Assembly: GCA_903868125.1 (NCBI GenBank)
Contig: CAIPUE010000056.1
Coordinates: forward strand, 1 to 32,061
Reading direction: 5' to 3'
Length of the DNA stretch: 32,061 nucleotides
From: an uncultured bacterium
GTDB taxonomy: Bacteria; Cyanobacteriota; Vampirovibrionia; Gastranaerophilales; Gastranaerophilaceae
The position numbers and the translations under genes are program-made. Below the pieces are notes generated by a model. It made no database searches, was not told the origin of the DNA, and saw only the letters and a program-made list of their open reading frames with translations. Below are positions 23,824 to 31,934 of this stretch, in pieces (position 1 is the first letter of the stretch; each line of letters begins with the position of its first letter).

Positions 23824-25290
23824 TCAAAAATTGCCCGTTTTGTCATGAGTTGGTAAAAGAACAGTTATTTTCGTCCCACAGCCTATTTTACTTTTTAGGG
23901 AAATCTCTCCCCCGTGTTCTTCAACAATTTCTTTTGTTATGTAAAGTCCCAAGCCGGAACCTACTCGTTTATATTTTTTTGCAAAGGACATATATTGAGA
24001 AAAAACATCTTTTTGGTTTTCTAAATCAATGCCGCGCCCGAAATCTTGAATGAAAAACCCTTTTTTATTATCAATTTCAAATATTCTAATTAATATTGAG
24101 CTCCCCACAGGGGAATATTCACTTGCGTTGGCTATCAAATTATGGATTGCACGTTTCATTTCCAAAAAATCCATCTGTAATAATGTATTATCAAGTTCGC
24201 ATTTTAGCTCAATTTGTTGTTGTCTTGGAATGATTATATGCTTGGTAAGTTCTATACAATGTTCAATTACTTCTTTTAGGGAATGAGTTTTTTTCGTCAA
24301 TATCACTTTTCCATTTGCTATTTTATTTTTGCATAAAATGTTTTCAACCATATCTTGCATAAATTTTGTCGAATTCAAGATATCTTCAATAATTTCTTGT
24401 TGCATATCTTCCAATTCCCCTAAATTTTCATCTAAAAGTAAATTAAGTGCATTAATTCCTGCACTTATAGGTGTTTTTAAATCATGGGCTACTGTCGCTA
24501 AAAAGCTTTCTTTATTTGCAGATACCAGTTCTTGGGCCTTTTTATTTTTTAAAATATTAAAAATCTGTGATTTTACTATGTTTATATCAAACGGCTTCTC
24601 AATATAAGCAAACGAACCTAAATCAAAGCCCGTTATCTTATTGTGAGAATCAGATAATGCGCTAATAAAAATAATTGGAGTATCTTTGTTTAATTGTGTC
24701 TCCTTAATCTTTTTAGCCAATTCAAAGCCGGACATTTCAGGCATCATAATATCGAGTAAAAACATGTCGAATTTTTCTTCTAAAATCAACTTATATGCAT
24801 CTTTAGGCTTCAAAAAACTTGAGATTTGAATGTTTAATTCGGATAAAATTTCTCTCAATAATTCAACGTTCATAAAATTGTCATCGACAATCATAATCTT
24901 TGAATTTGCTATACATGAACAATTATAGCCATTATTTAATTGTTTGTCTTTATAAAAATTGTTATTTCGGTTATCAAAAAATTCTTCCGCCATTTTTATA
25001 TTGAATGGTGAAGATATAACGGTTTTTATACCTATTTTATTGGCAATAAGGATATTTTCTCTTGACAAATTTTCTGAAGATATCCAGAATTCTGCATTTT
25101 TATTCGTCATTGTAATCTTTTTTATTAATTTGAGTTCTGCTTTAGCAAAATCTGTTTGGATTATGCACAGTTTAATTTCAGTACTTATTTTTTTATAATT
25201 TGAAATATTATCTATAAACAAAAACTCTCGATGAAAATTATTTTTTAAATGATTTTTATCCTCGTTTATGAAGCTAATCATGTCTGGCAT
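23824..25290 (-). CDS. Receiver-histidine kinase hybrid with degenerate N-terminal receiver
   Basis: A 488-residue soluble signalling protein with no membrane segment. Residues about 20-110 look like a receiver that has lost its acidic pocket (pattern ...LCIIQTDF...AEFWISSEN...VISSPFN). Residues 132-247 form an intact receiver: VDD at 135-137, phosphoacceptor D180 in LLDIMMP, S210 and K232 (EKPF). Then come a HisKA helix with H269 (VAHDLKTP) and a HATPase: N-box HNLIANASEY (383-392), DFGRG (416-420), GSGLGLYI. The receiver-before-kinase order implies that another kinase or phosphotransfer protein sets its state. AGGATT precedes the ATG. The target is unknown. Confidence 0.85.
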   Translation of the reverse strand: MPDMISFINEDKNHLKNNFHREFLFIDNISNYKKISTEIKLCIIQTDFAKAELKLIKKITMTNKNAEFWISSENLSRENILIANKIGIKTVISSPFNIKMAEEFFDNRNNNFYKDKQLNNGYNCSCIANSKIMIVDDNFMNVELLREILSELNIQISSFLKPKDAYKLILEEKFDMFLLDIMMPEMSGFELAKKIKETQLNKDTPIIFISALSDSHNKITGFDLGSFAYIEKPFDINIVKSQIFNILKNKKAQELVSANKESFLATVAHDLKTPISAGINALNLLLDENLGELEDMQQEIIEDILNSTKFMQDMVENILCKNKIANGKVILTKKTHSLKEVIEHCIELTKHIIIPRQQQIELKCELDNTLLQMDFLEMKRAIHNLIANASEYSPVGSSILIRIFEIDNKKGFFIQDFGRGIDLENQKDVFSQYMSFAKKYKRVGSGLGLYITKEIVEEHGGEISLKSKIGCGTKITVLLPTHDKTGNF

Positions 25291-25401
25291 AAATCAATCC
25301 TACATTAAGAAATACAATATAATTTATTATGGTAGTAATAATTATATTGTATTAGGTTGCTCTCATTATTTTAACTAGCCATATGACTAGTCTTTAAAGA
25401 G

Positions 25402-26226
25402 TTATTCTTTTAAACTCCCCTGTAATAAATCATTAATAAAATATTTTTTGCCGATTAAGAAAACAAAAATAGTCGGAATTGAACAAATAACCGCGCAGGC
25501 AAGCAAGTCGCCCCAAATTGTTATTTCTCGAAAACTTCCTTTAAAAACGGCTAATCCGATTGGTAAAGTTCTCATGCCGTCTGAATTTGTAACAATTAAA
25601 GGCCACATAAAACTATTCCAGCTGGAAATAAATGTAAAAATGGCTAAAGTGGCTATTGTGGGTAGGGCTAGGGGGAGAGCTATTTTAGAAAATGTTTCGA
25701 AAATATTACATCCATCCATTATTGAGGCTTCTTCCAGTTCTTTGGGGAGATGCAAAAAGAATTGACGGAACATAAATACTCCAAATCCTCCAAAAAATCC
25801 GGGTATAATAAGTGCTTGATATGTGTCAATTAAATGAAGTTCTCGCATCAGGAAAAACAATGGAATAATATTCACTTGAGGCGGAATCATCATTGTTATT
25901 AAAATCACCAAAAATATAAAATCGCTGCCCTTGAATTTAAGTCTGGCAAAACTATAGCCTGCGAATGAGGAAAATAAAATTTGACCTATAGTTGTAATAA
26001 CGGCAACAAAAAGACTGTTGAAAAAATATTTTGCAATCGGAATGGAGGAAAAAACATTGACATAATTTTTAAATGTCCAAATTTTAGGAATTAAGCTTGG
26101 CGGATAGGAAAAGATTTCGCTGTTTGAAGACAGCGACAGGCTTATCATAGCAAAAAACGGCACAAACATGCTTATTGCAAACAGTACCAAAATGGAATAT
26201 CCTAAAAAGATTTTTAATGATTTCAT
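25402..26226 (-). CDS. Carbohydrate ABC transporter permease (MalG/UgpE type), orphan
   Basis: A 274-residue inner-membrane permease with about six hydrophobic segments. The EAA loop that contacts the ATPase is complete: EEASIMDGCNIFETFSKIALP (two blocks, EEASIMDG and IALPLALP with the spacing of the family). The start MKSLKIFLGYSILVLFAI and the Y-PPSLIP segment after the first helix are typical of CUT1-family second permeases. The expected partners (first permease, binding protein, ATPase) are not adjacent: the neighbours are a kinase and a ferredoxin. Either the partners are elsewhere or this is a remnant of a broken operon. No clear Shine-Dalgarno site. Substrate unknown. Confidence 0.85.
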   Translation of the reverse strand: MKSLKIFLGYSILVLFAISMFVPFFAMISLSLSSNSEIFSYPPSLIPKIWTFKNYVNVFSSIPIAKYFFNSLFVAVITTIGQILFSSFAGYSFARLKFKGSDFIFLVILITMMIPPQVNIIPLFFLMRELHLIDTYQALIIPGFFGGFGVFMFRQFFLHLPKELEEASIMDGCNIFETFSKIALPLALPTIATLAIFTFISSWNSFMWPLIVTNSDGMRTLPIGLAVFKGSFREITIWGDLLACAVICSIPTIFVFLIGKKYFINDLLQGSLKE

Positions 26227-26346
26227 TGAAATATTTTAGCACGGAAACGAGCGAAGTGTGAGAGGCTTTCAAGTTGATTTGTCCTTGCCTGTTCGTTTTG
26301 TCAAAATTGTATATTTGGGGATTATTCCGTGTCCTCATAGTCTAAT

Positions 26347-27012
26347 CTAAGGTTTAAAATAATTTCTTAATCCGATTTTGAGACTGTTATTAGGACAGGC
26401 TTCGACGCATTTTAGGCAATTTATACAGTTAGGATTTGCTAAGCTGTTTATTTTATCAACATTTATATTCATCAAACATTCTTTGCTACAACACTTACAA
26501 GATACACACGTATCCTTTTTGTTAATCGTTATAGGTCTTGCCAGTGCGAACAGGCCTAATTTTGCTCCAAATGTACAAAGATAACGGCAGAAAAACCTTC
26601 TTGTAACAAGAGAGGCGAAACCTAATATTATCAAAAAGTAAAATGCGGCATTTATTTTCCCATGCCCTTGAATAATAGCTGCAAAGTTACTCCAAGCCTT
26701 TCCGGGGAACAAAAACAAACCTCCGATTGTAAGAGAACCAATCAATATAAAATATCTGGAGTATTTTAACCACCTATGGATTTTTTCATTAATTTCAATT
26801 GGTTCTTTTTTTAATAGTACACCCAAATATCTGCAAATATCTTGATATAATCCTACAAAACACATCCAGCCACAAAAAATCGGACCTAATAGAATAGCTG
26901 TGGCGGTAATAAATAACATTACATAATTACGCGACAATACACCGGCTATAAATATGTTTAAATATATTAGCTGTGCTATCACGCGTAAGATGGATATTTT
27001 TTTTATTTTCAT
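26347..27012 (-). CDS. Membrane polyferredoxin, NapH/CcoG-like 4Fe-4S protein
   Basis: A 221-residue electron-transfer protein with about four transmembrane helices and two C-terminal [4Fe-4S] motifs: CVSCKCCSKEC (169-179) and CINCLKCVEACP (196-207). In the membrane part there are two CxxxC pairs, GPIFCGWMCFVG (43-54) and FCRYLCTFGAK (141-151). In NapH, CcoG and YccM these read CxxxCP; here the proline is Phe and Thr respectively. A further Cys at 60 and an extra Cys at 174 are present. It lies 15 bp downstream of, and in the same direction as, the small Cys-rich gene at 27028, so the two are probably co-transcribed. Likely role: quinone- or membrane-linked electron transfer. Confidence 0.82.
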   Translation of the reverse strand: MKIKKISILRVIAQLIYLNIFIAGVLSRNYVMLFITATAILLGPIFCGWMCFVGLYQDICRYLGVLLKKEPIEINEKIHRWLKYSRYFILIGSLTIGGLFLFPGKAWSNFAAIIQGHGKINAAFYFLIILGFASLVTRRFFCRYLCTFGAKLGLFALARPITINKKDTCVSCKCCSKECLMNINVDKINSLANPNCINCLKCVEACPNNSLKIGLRNYFKP

Positions 27013-27027
27013 AACTTTCTAAAAATT

Positions 27028-27246
27028 TTAAACTCTTAAATCGATAGGGGATTCCAGTTGCGATTGCGTAACAGTCGACGGGTCCTGAATTTTACCGCAA
27101 GCACCGCAATTGGTACAAGATGAACACCCACCACTGCCTGAAGATTTTGCTTGAGCAACTTGAGAAGATTGAGAACTACCTGTCTTTGTTAATTCGATTG
27201 CATTTTGAAGATTACTGATTCCTTGACTACTAATTCCGCTTACCAT
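27028..27246 (-). CDS. Small Cys-rich protein with CxxCxxCxxC motif
   Basis: A 72-residue protein that I do not recognise. The first 38 residues are polar and helical (ISNLQNAIELTKTG, then SSQSSQVAQAKSSGSGG). Then come C41, C44, C47 and C50, evenly spaced as CSSCTNCGAC, and a hydrophilic tail. There is no signal peptide. A strong AAGGAG site lies 9 bases before the ATG, so it is likely well translated. Being directly upstream of the polyferredoxin gene suggests a metal- or Fe-S-binding electron carrier. The layout (leader-like N-terminus, short Cys-rich core) also resembles precursors of modified peptides, but no maturase is nearby. Confidence 0.7.
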   Translation of the reverse strand: MVSGISSQGISNLQNAIELTKTGSSQSSQVAQAKSSGSGGCSSCTNCGACGKIQDPSTVTQSQLESPIDLRV

Positions 27247-27340
27247 AATGAAAATTCTCCTTTTCTATTTCTACAATTTTAGCATTAATTATAATTGTAA
27301 TTGTTTTAAGTTATATAAAATCATTCTTATACATTAAATT

Positions 27341-28390
27341 TTAACATCCCAACTTTTTATAACTAAACTTAGGATTTTCTTTTATTTTTTGTTCAATTTG
27401 CTCAAAAGTTAAAAACCCTTCGTTTGCGCCAAAATTTGATACAACAGAAGCTGAATTTACGGAACCGTACATTAATGATTTACCTATATCAAATCCGGTA
27501 CGCTCAAACGCCGCGCAAAATGTCGAAGCAAAGGCATCCCCCGCACCAAGAGTTGAAACAACAGTCGCGGGAAAATTTGGGCATTGGTAAAATGCTTTAC
27601 CGTCAAAGGCATAAGCCCCGTGTTGCCCGTCGGTAATTACAATTACCTGTTCTTTGCCTACTTTTAATTTTTTTAACATTTTTTTAATATCGGGATGAAT
27701 TAATTCATCTGAAAACTTCTCAATTCTGGAATCAGGTCTTACAAGAATTTTTGTACATAAAGATGCTTCCTCTTTATTCATAACAACAATTCTAGCGGTG
27801 TCGATAATCTTTTTAATATATTCAAATCCTTTTTTAATACTTGTTGTTCCTGCGTTAAAACAAACTTTTACATTATTTTCCTCAGCAAATTCAACGATAG
27901 ATGCCAAAACTTTGTTAGATTCTCCGCTCAAAGGCGCAATATATAATAACTTCGCCTGTTTTATCGCCTCAAAATCTATTTCTGATTTTTTCAAAGTGGC
28001 GTTTGCTCCTCGTTGAGCCAAAACAGTTCTATCACCCTCAAAGCTTAACAAAATTATTGAAAAACCCGTTGAAACATTTTTATCCTGAATAATATTAGAC
28101 AGGTCAAGCGTGCTTTTGTTTAAGACTTCAAGTACTCCTTTTGAATAAATATCGTCTCCGATTTTGCAGATGGCGCTTGTAGAAAACCCGAGATTGGCAA
28201 AGTTTAATGCCGTATTAACACCGCCTCCGCCTACGTTGGAATTAAATGCTGAGATTTCCATCTTTGCTCCGTAAGGGTAACTCATGAATTCAGATTTTGA
28301 ACATTTAGTGGAAACCGAGACGATATTTGCTTCGTCACATTCCACAAAAACATCCATTGTTGCGCTTCCTACTGTTATTACATCAAACAT
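27341..28390 (-). CDS. PfkB/ribokinase-family sugar kinase
   Basis: A 349-residue carbohydrate or nucleoside kinase. The first PfkB signature, GGGGVNTALNFANLGF (about 53-68), and the second, STLGAGDAFASTFCAAF with the catalytic Asp in GAGD (about 283-299), are both intact. VIVITDGQHGAYAFDG is the usual ATP-side strand. The N-terminus FDVITVGSATMDVFVE is standard for the family. Compared with ribokinases (about 310) it has about 35 extra residues near 24-45 and 210-235. The substrate cannot be read from the sequence. AAGGAG lies 6 bases before the ATG. It has no sugar-pathway neighbours here. Confidence 0.88.
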   Translation of the reverse strand: MFDVITVGSATMDVFVECDEANIVSVSTKCSKSEFMSYPYGAKMEISAFNSNVGGGGVNTALNFANLGFSTSAICKIGDDIYSKGVLEVLNKSTLDLSNIIQDKNVSTGFSIILLSFEGDRTVLAQRGANATLKKSEIDFEAIKQAKLLYIAPLSGESNKVLASIVEFAEENNVKVCFNAGTTSIKKGFEYIKKIIDTARIVVMNKEEASLCTKILVRPDSRIEKFSDELIHPDIKKMLKKLKVGKEQVIVITDGQHGAYAFDGKAFYQCPNFPATVVSTLGAGDAFASTFCAAFERTGFDIGKSLMYGSVNSASVVSNFGANEGFLTFEQIEQKIKENPKFSYKKLGC

Positions 28391-28416
28391 TATTGCTCCT
28401 TATTGTTATTACTTGT

Positions 28417-28440
28417 CGGTGCGTAAGACGCACCCTACTT
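28417..28440. repeat. Hairpin repeat unit between pfkB-like gene and xerC
   Basis: GGTGCGT (28418-28424), loop AAG, ACGCACC (28428-28434), then CTACTT. In reverse it reads AAGTAGGGTGCGT, the same unit as at 12442 and 2712. It lies between two minus-strand genes. Confidence 0.75.
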
Positions 28441-28461
28441 TACCAATTTACCTTTTGTCAT

Positions 28462-29370
28462 TCACGCTCTCGGATGCGCTTCGTTGTAAACCTGTTTTAA
28501 TCGTTGAGTGGAAACATGCGTGTAAATTTGGGTGTTTGAGATACTGGCATGTCCCAAAAGTTCTTGCACAACCCTCAAATCAGCACCATTTTCGATTAAT
28601 CTCGTCGCGAAACTATGTCTGAACATGTGCGGCGTAACTTTTTTGGGTAATTCGATTGAATTTACCACATCATTTATTACATTTCTGATGGTTTTGTCCT
28701 GAAGTCTGTAGCCGGTATTGTTAATAAAAACTGGAGTCGATTCAGTTATCTGCTCAAGCCTGAACCCTTTTGCAACAAGCGAACGTGCTGAATCCAAGTA
28801 TCTTTGCAAGTATGTTTTTGCTCTATCTGAAACAAGCACAATTCGTTCTTTCGCACCTTTTCCGAATACGGTTATTTCATTGTTTTCAAGATTTAAGCTG
28901 CCAAAATTAAGCCCGCTTAATTCAGAAACACGCATGCCACTCGCCCAAAGAAGTTCTAAAATGGCCCGATTTCTAAACCCCGCAGGGGTATCTATTTTAA
29001 TACCGTTCAAAATCTTTTCCATCTCCTCAGTTGTCAAAAATTTGGGCAGTGATTTGGGACGTTTGGGTGTATTTAAATTGAGTGAGGGATTGATTTCAAT
29101 AAGCCGTTCTCTGTATAAAAATTTGTAAAACGTCCTTATTGATGCGATTTTTCTGGCGATTGTTGTCTTTTTATAGTCGAATTTTTGGATAAAATGTAAA
29201 TAGTCTCTTACTTTTGAAAAATTAACCTCGGTGCAACATACATCACAAAGCCAGAGTAAATACCCTAAAATATCGGAATAATAAGCTTTTGCCGTATGTT
29301 TTGAAAAATTCTTTTCCACCAGCAAATAAGACTTAAAATCTTCAAGATACTGTTTAGATGTTTTGTCCAA
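28462..29370 (-). CDS. xerC: Tyrosine recombinase XerC/XerD
   Basis: Resolves chromosome dimers at dif. It has 302 residues. The N-terminal SAM-like core-binding domain (KQYLEDFKSYLLVEKNFSKHTAKAY, in two blocks) is followed by the catalytic domain with all six residues: R in ASGMRVSEL (about 145), K in GKGAKERIV, H-x-x-R in HMFRHSFATRL, H in LLGHASISNTQIY and the nucleophile Y in IYTHV. It is a single gene and no second recombinase is here, so one protein may serve as both XerC and XerD; the letter is a convention. The start at 29370 faces the TPR gene. Confidence 0.9.
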   Translation of the reverse strand: MDKTSKQYLEDFKSYLLVEKNFSKHTAKAYYSDILGYLLWLCDVCCTEVNFSKVRDYLHFIQKFDYKKTTIARKIASIRTFYKFLYRERLIEINPSLNLNTPKRPKSLPKFLTTEEMEKILNGIKIDTPAGFRNRAILELLWASGMRVSELSGLNFGSLNLENNEITVFGKGAKERIVLVSDRAKTYLQRYLDSARSLVAKGFRLEQITESTPVFINNTGYRLQDKTIRNVINDVVNSIELPKKVTPHMFRHSFATRLIENGADLRVVQELLGHASISNTQIYTHVSTQRLKQVYNEAHPRA

Positions 29371-29399
29371 AATTATCTGCCCCTAATCCTCTTAACAAT

Positions 29400-29428
29400 T
29401 TTACTTTTATTCAAATCTAGTATACAAT
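29400..29428 (+). promoter_or_regulatory. Predicted promoter of the TPR gene
   Basis: TTTACT (29400-29405), 17-bp spacer, TACAAT (29423-29428). The predicted start of transcription is about 29435, just after the ATG at 29433, which therefore cannot be used from this promoter. Confidence 0.55.
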
Positions 29429-29453
29429 AGTTATGACAAAAGGGAAAGATATT

Positions 29454-31412
29454 ATGGGGAAAATATTTATGAGGAAGATTTTATTTGCATTTTTTGTTTT
29501 GGGGGTATTCTTAAGTCAGGTTGCGGTTTTTGCAGAACCTATTATGGAGCTTGCAGCGCCGAGATTAGAAACTCCACGGGTAATTTCAGATGACGGCACA
29601 ATTTTGAAGCCTAAAACAATAACAGAAACTAAAAAATCATCTGCAATCGTAGCAAAAAAACAAGTTGCAAAAAAAAATAGACGACACACTTTTAAAAAAC
29701 CGCCTCAAATTAAAGTTAATTATGATAAAGTCTCAAAATTAATTGAATACGGTTATTACGATGAGGCTGACCGAATTCTGCAAGGGGCTATCTGTAGAAA
29801 TTCAAAGGATATTAAAGCACAATCTTTATGGATGCTTTCTTTAGCTAAGCAATCAAAGCTTGAGCCTGCTCAAAAAGACTTGGTCGGTCTTTTGAAAAAA
29901 TATCCGAGTAATTCGAATTTGCATTACGCTCAAGGAGTCGTTTATTATCAGAGAACGACCTCTTCTAATATGTTTTATAGAAATAATGCCTCTAAGTTAA
30001 TTAATCAGGCAGCGGGTGAGTTTAAAAAAGCAGTGGACTTGGATAAAAACAACGCCGGAGCGCTTAACGCAGCAGGGGTTGTTTCTCTTAGCTTAGATAA
30101 ACCTAATGATGCAAAAAATTATTTTATAAAAGCACTTGCAGCTGACAAAACTTATTCACTGGCTATTGACAATTTAGGTACAATAGAACTTTTGGGTGGA
30201 AAACTTGATGAAGCTGAAAAGAAGTTCAAACAATCACTAATTTACAATACCCAAAATACAACTGCAATGTATCATTTGGCACAAATTTATTTCCAAAAAG
30301 GTGATTATGCCAATGCATTAACTTTTTTGAATAATGCGTTAGCTATAAATCCAAATTTGCCTGCTATATATAATTTAATGGGAAAAGCTTATATGGCACA
30401 GGGCAATGAAGCCGCAGCTCTTAATTCATTTAAGAAATCTTTGACGGTAAAACCTGAATTTACCCTCTCTTACTTGGACTTGGCTGAAATTTATGAAAAA
30501 CGCGGAGATGCTGATTTTGCCATTGCACAACTAAAAACAGCCGTTGCTATTGAGCCGGATTTTAATGATGCAAAATTAAGAATTGCTGATATTTCGCTTA
30601 CCAACGGGAACTACAAACAGGCAATCACCGTATATTCGGAACTCGTTGGAATTAACGATTACAATTCACAGGCTTTGAAAGGTTTAGCGGATGCTTATTA
30701 TGCTCAAGCGCAAATTTCTGCAAACAAGTCTTTGGCATCTAATAAAGATTTGTCCGGTGCTTTGGAATATGTTAATAAAGCCATTGGTGCAAATGGAGAG
30801 GGCTTGGAGCTTCATTTGGCTAAATTAAAGCTTATGGAAATTACAAACCAACCTGAGCCATCGAAAGTTACTTTGGACAAAATTATTCAATCGCCGGCAA
30901 ATGATTTGGTTAGTACAATTCTAAAGGGAGAAGCTTATCTGAAATTTAATGATTATAAAAACGCTCAAAAGACTTTCGATTTGGCAACAGATTTGTCACA
31001 AACGACCAAGGATGACTTATGTTTGTCTGAAATATTTATTTATCACAAGCAGTATGAAAATGCTCGAAAAGTTCTTCAAAAAATATTAAAAACTAATCCC
31101 CAAAATCAATCAGCAATAAGTGATTTAGACTATATTCAAAAATGCACAAAACATGCGGATAATTATTTTCAATCGGCTAAAAATTTCCTGAAATCAAGAA
31201 ATTCAAGCGCCGCGATAGAATATTTGTCACGTTCTCTTGCAATTGACCCGAATAATGCTCAAGCACATATGCTTTTGGCTCAACTTTATGAAAAGAAAAA
31301 AGATTATCCGGAGGCATTGGCGAATTATAAAGCCTACTTGGGTTTAGAGCCTAATTCATCTGAATCTAAAAAAATCGAAAAGAAAATTAAGAACTTGGAA
31401 AATAGACTATAA
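29454..31412 (+). CDS. Secreted TPR-repeat protein
   Basis: A 652-residue protein with a signal peptide (MRKILFAFFVLGVFLSQVAVFA before EP), a Lys-rich linker (KKQVAKKNRRHTFKKP), and then at least nine tetratricopeptide repeats to the end, with the typical alternation of A-x-x-Y/F-x-x-G and P-x-x-A (for example LAQIYFQKGDYANALTFL, ALAINPNLPAIYNLMGKAY, RSLAIDPNNAQAHMLLAQLY). It probably acts as a scaffold or assembly factor on the periplasmic side; no partner is evident. I use the ATG at 29454: it has AGGGAAAG 6-13 bases upstream, whereas the in-frame ATG at 29433 is at or before the predicted transcription start. Met-29469 is a second alternative. Confidence 0.85.
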   Translation: MGKIFMRKILFAFFVLGVFLSQVAVFAEPIMELAAPRLETPRVISDDGTILKPKTITETKKSSAIVAKKQVAKKNRRHTFKKPPQIKVNYDKVSKLIEYGYYDEADRILQGAICRNSKDIKAQSLWMLSLAKQSKLEPAQKDLVGLLKKYPSNSNLHYAQGVVYYQRTTSSNMFYRNNASKLINQAAGEFKKAVDLDKNNAGALNAAGVVSLSLDKPNDAKNYFIKALAADKTYSLAIDNLGTIELLGGKLDEAEKKFKQSLIYNTQNTTAMYHLAQIYFQKGDYANALTFLNNALAINPNLPAIYNLMGKAYMAQGNEAAALNSFKKSLTVKPEFTLSYLDLAEIYEKRGDADFAIAQLKTAVAIEPDFNDAKLRIADISLTNGNYKQAITVYSELVGINDYNSQALKGLADAYYAQAQISANKSLASNKDLSGALEYVNKAIGANGEGLELHLAKLKLMEITNQPEPSKVTLDKIIQSPANDLVSTILKGEAYLKFNDYKNAQKTFDLATDLSQTTKDDLCLSEIFIYHKQYENARKVLQKILKTNPQNQSAISDLDYIQKCTKHADNYFQSAKNFLKSRNSSAAIEYLSRSLAIDPNNAQAHMLLAQLYEKKKDYPEALANYKAYLGLEPNSSESKKIEKKIKNLENRL

Positions 31413-31429
31413 AGATGAGATAAATAAGG

Positions 31430-31458
31430 TTGAAATTCCATTTTGTTTTATATATAAT
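31430..31458 (+). promoter_or_regulatory. Promoter of the winged-helix gene
   Basis: TTGAAA (31430-31435), 17-bp spacer, TATAAT (31453-31458): close to consensus. The 5' leader begins near 31465 with a short hairpin AAGTTG/CAACTT (31469-31486), and AAGGAG (31503-31508) lies 9 bases before the ATG. Confidence 0.7.
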
Positions 31459-31517
31459 ATCTACGGAGAAGTTGGCATAGCAACTTAATTACAGTTTACA
31501 TAAAGGAGATAATCGAT

Positions 31518-31730
31518 ATGCAAGAAACATTAGAACAATCAATTGGATTTTCAGCAGGACAAATTTATAATTACTTGGCTGAAAATGAAGGTCAATCAAC
31601 TTTTACAAAAATTAAAAAAGATTTAGATTTGAAAAGTAATTTTGCTGAATTAGGTTTAGGCTGGCTAGCTAGAGAAGACAAAATTGAACTTGCAAAAAGC
31701 GGAAATTCTATAAAAATCAGATTAAGATAG
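31518..31730 (+). CDS. Small winged-helix protein (DUF2582-like)
   Basis: A 70-residue protein that is a single winged helix-turn-helix: helix 1 (SIGFSAGQIYNYLAEN), helix 2 (TFTKIKKDL), recognition helix with FAELGLGWLAREDKI, then the wing (ELAKSGNSIKIRLR). The A-x-G-WL-A-R-E-x-KI segment is the hallmark of the DUF2582 family. DNA binding is the expected activity, but no target is known; the family is mostly found in anaerobes. It has a strong promoter, ribosome site and terminator of its own, so it is a single-gene unit probably expressed at a high level. Confidence 0.82.
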   Translation: MQETLEQSIGFSAGQIYNYLAENEGQSTFTKIKKDLDLKSNFAELGLGWLAREDKIELAKSGNSIKIRLR

Positions 31731-31745
31731 TTTTTTAAATTATAA

Positions 31746-31780
31746 AAAAGATGCCTTTGTTTTAAAACAGGGCATCTTTT
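31746..31780 (+). terminator. Intrinsic terminator after the winged-helix gene
   Basis: AAAAGATGCC (31746-31755) pairs with GGCATCTTTT (31771-31780), extended inward by TGTTT/AAACA. The T run at the end completes a standard Rho-independent terminator, 15 bp after the stop codon. Confidence 0.85.
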
Positions 31781-31782
31781 GG

Positions 31783-31806
31783 TTGAAAGGCTGAACGGGT
31801 GAAAGG
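31783..31806. repeat. 8-bp-period repeat, reverse orientation
   Basis: TTGAAAGG/CTGAACGG/GTGAAAGG. Read in reverse this is CCTTTCAC/CCGTTCAG/CCTTTCAA, the same array type as at 2755, 3857, 12566 and 18928. Confidence 0.65.
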
Positions 31807-31934
31807 CGATATGGAGGACTGGAAGGCTGGAGGTATAGCAACTTGATTAGACATTGACATATAGCAACTAATCACCAGAAAACTTAATATACTGAAAACG
31901 CACTGACAACAAGTGTTTCTACCTCGCCCCTTGA

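Noticed and set aside
26084..26338. Minus-strand open frame overlapping the start of the permease
   Set aside because: It is out of frame with the conserved permease N-terminus, and has no motif or ribosome site.
27424..27636. Basic plus-strand open frame inside the PfkB kinase gene
   Set aside because: It is antisense to the second PfkB signature; Arg/Gln-rich composition typical of a shadow frame.
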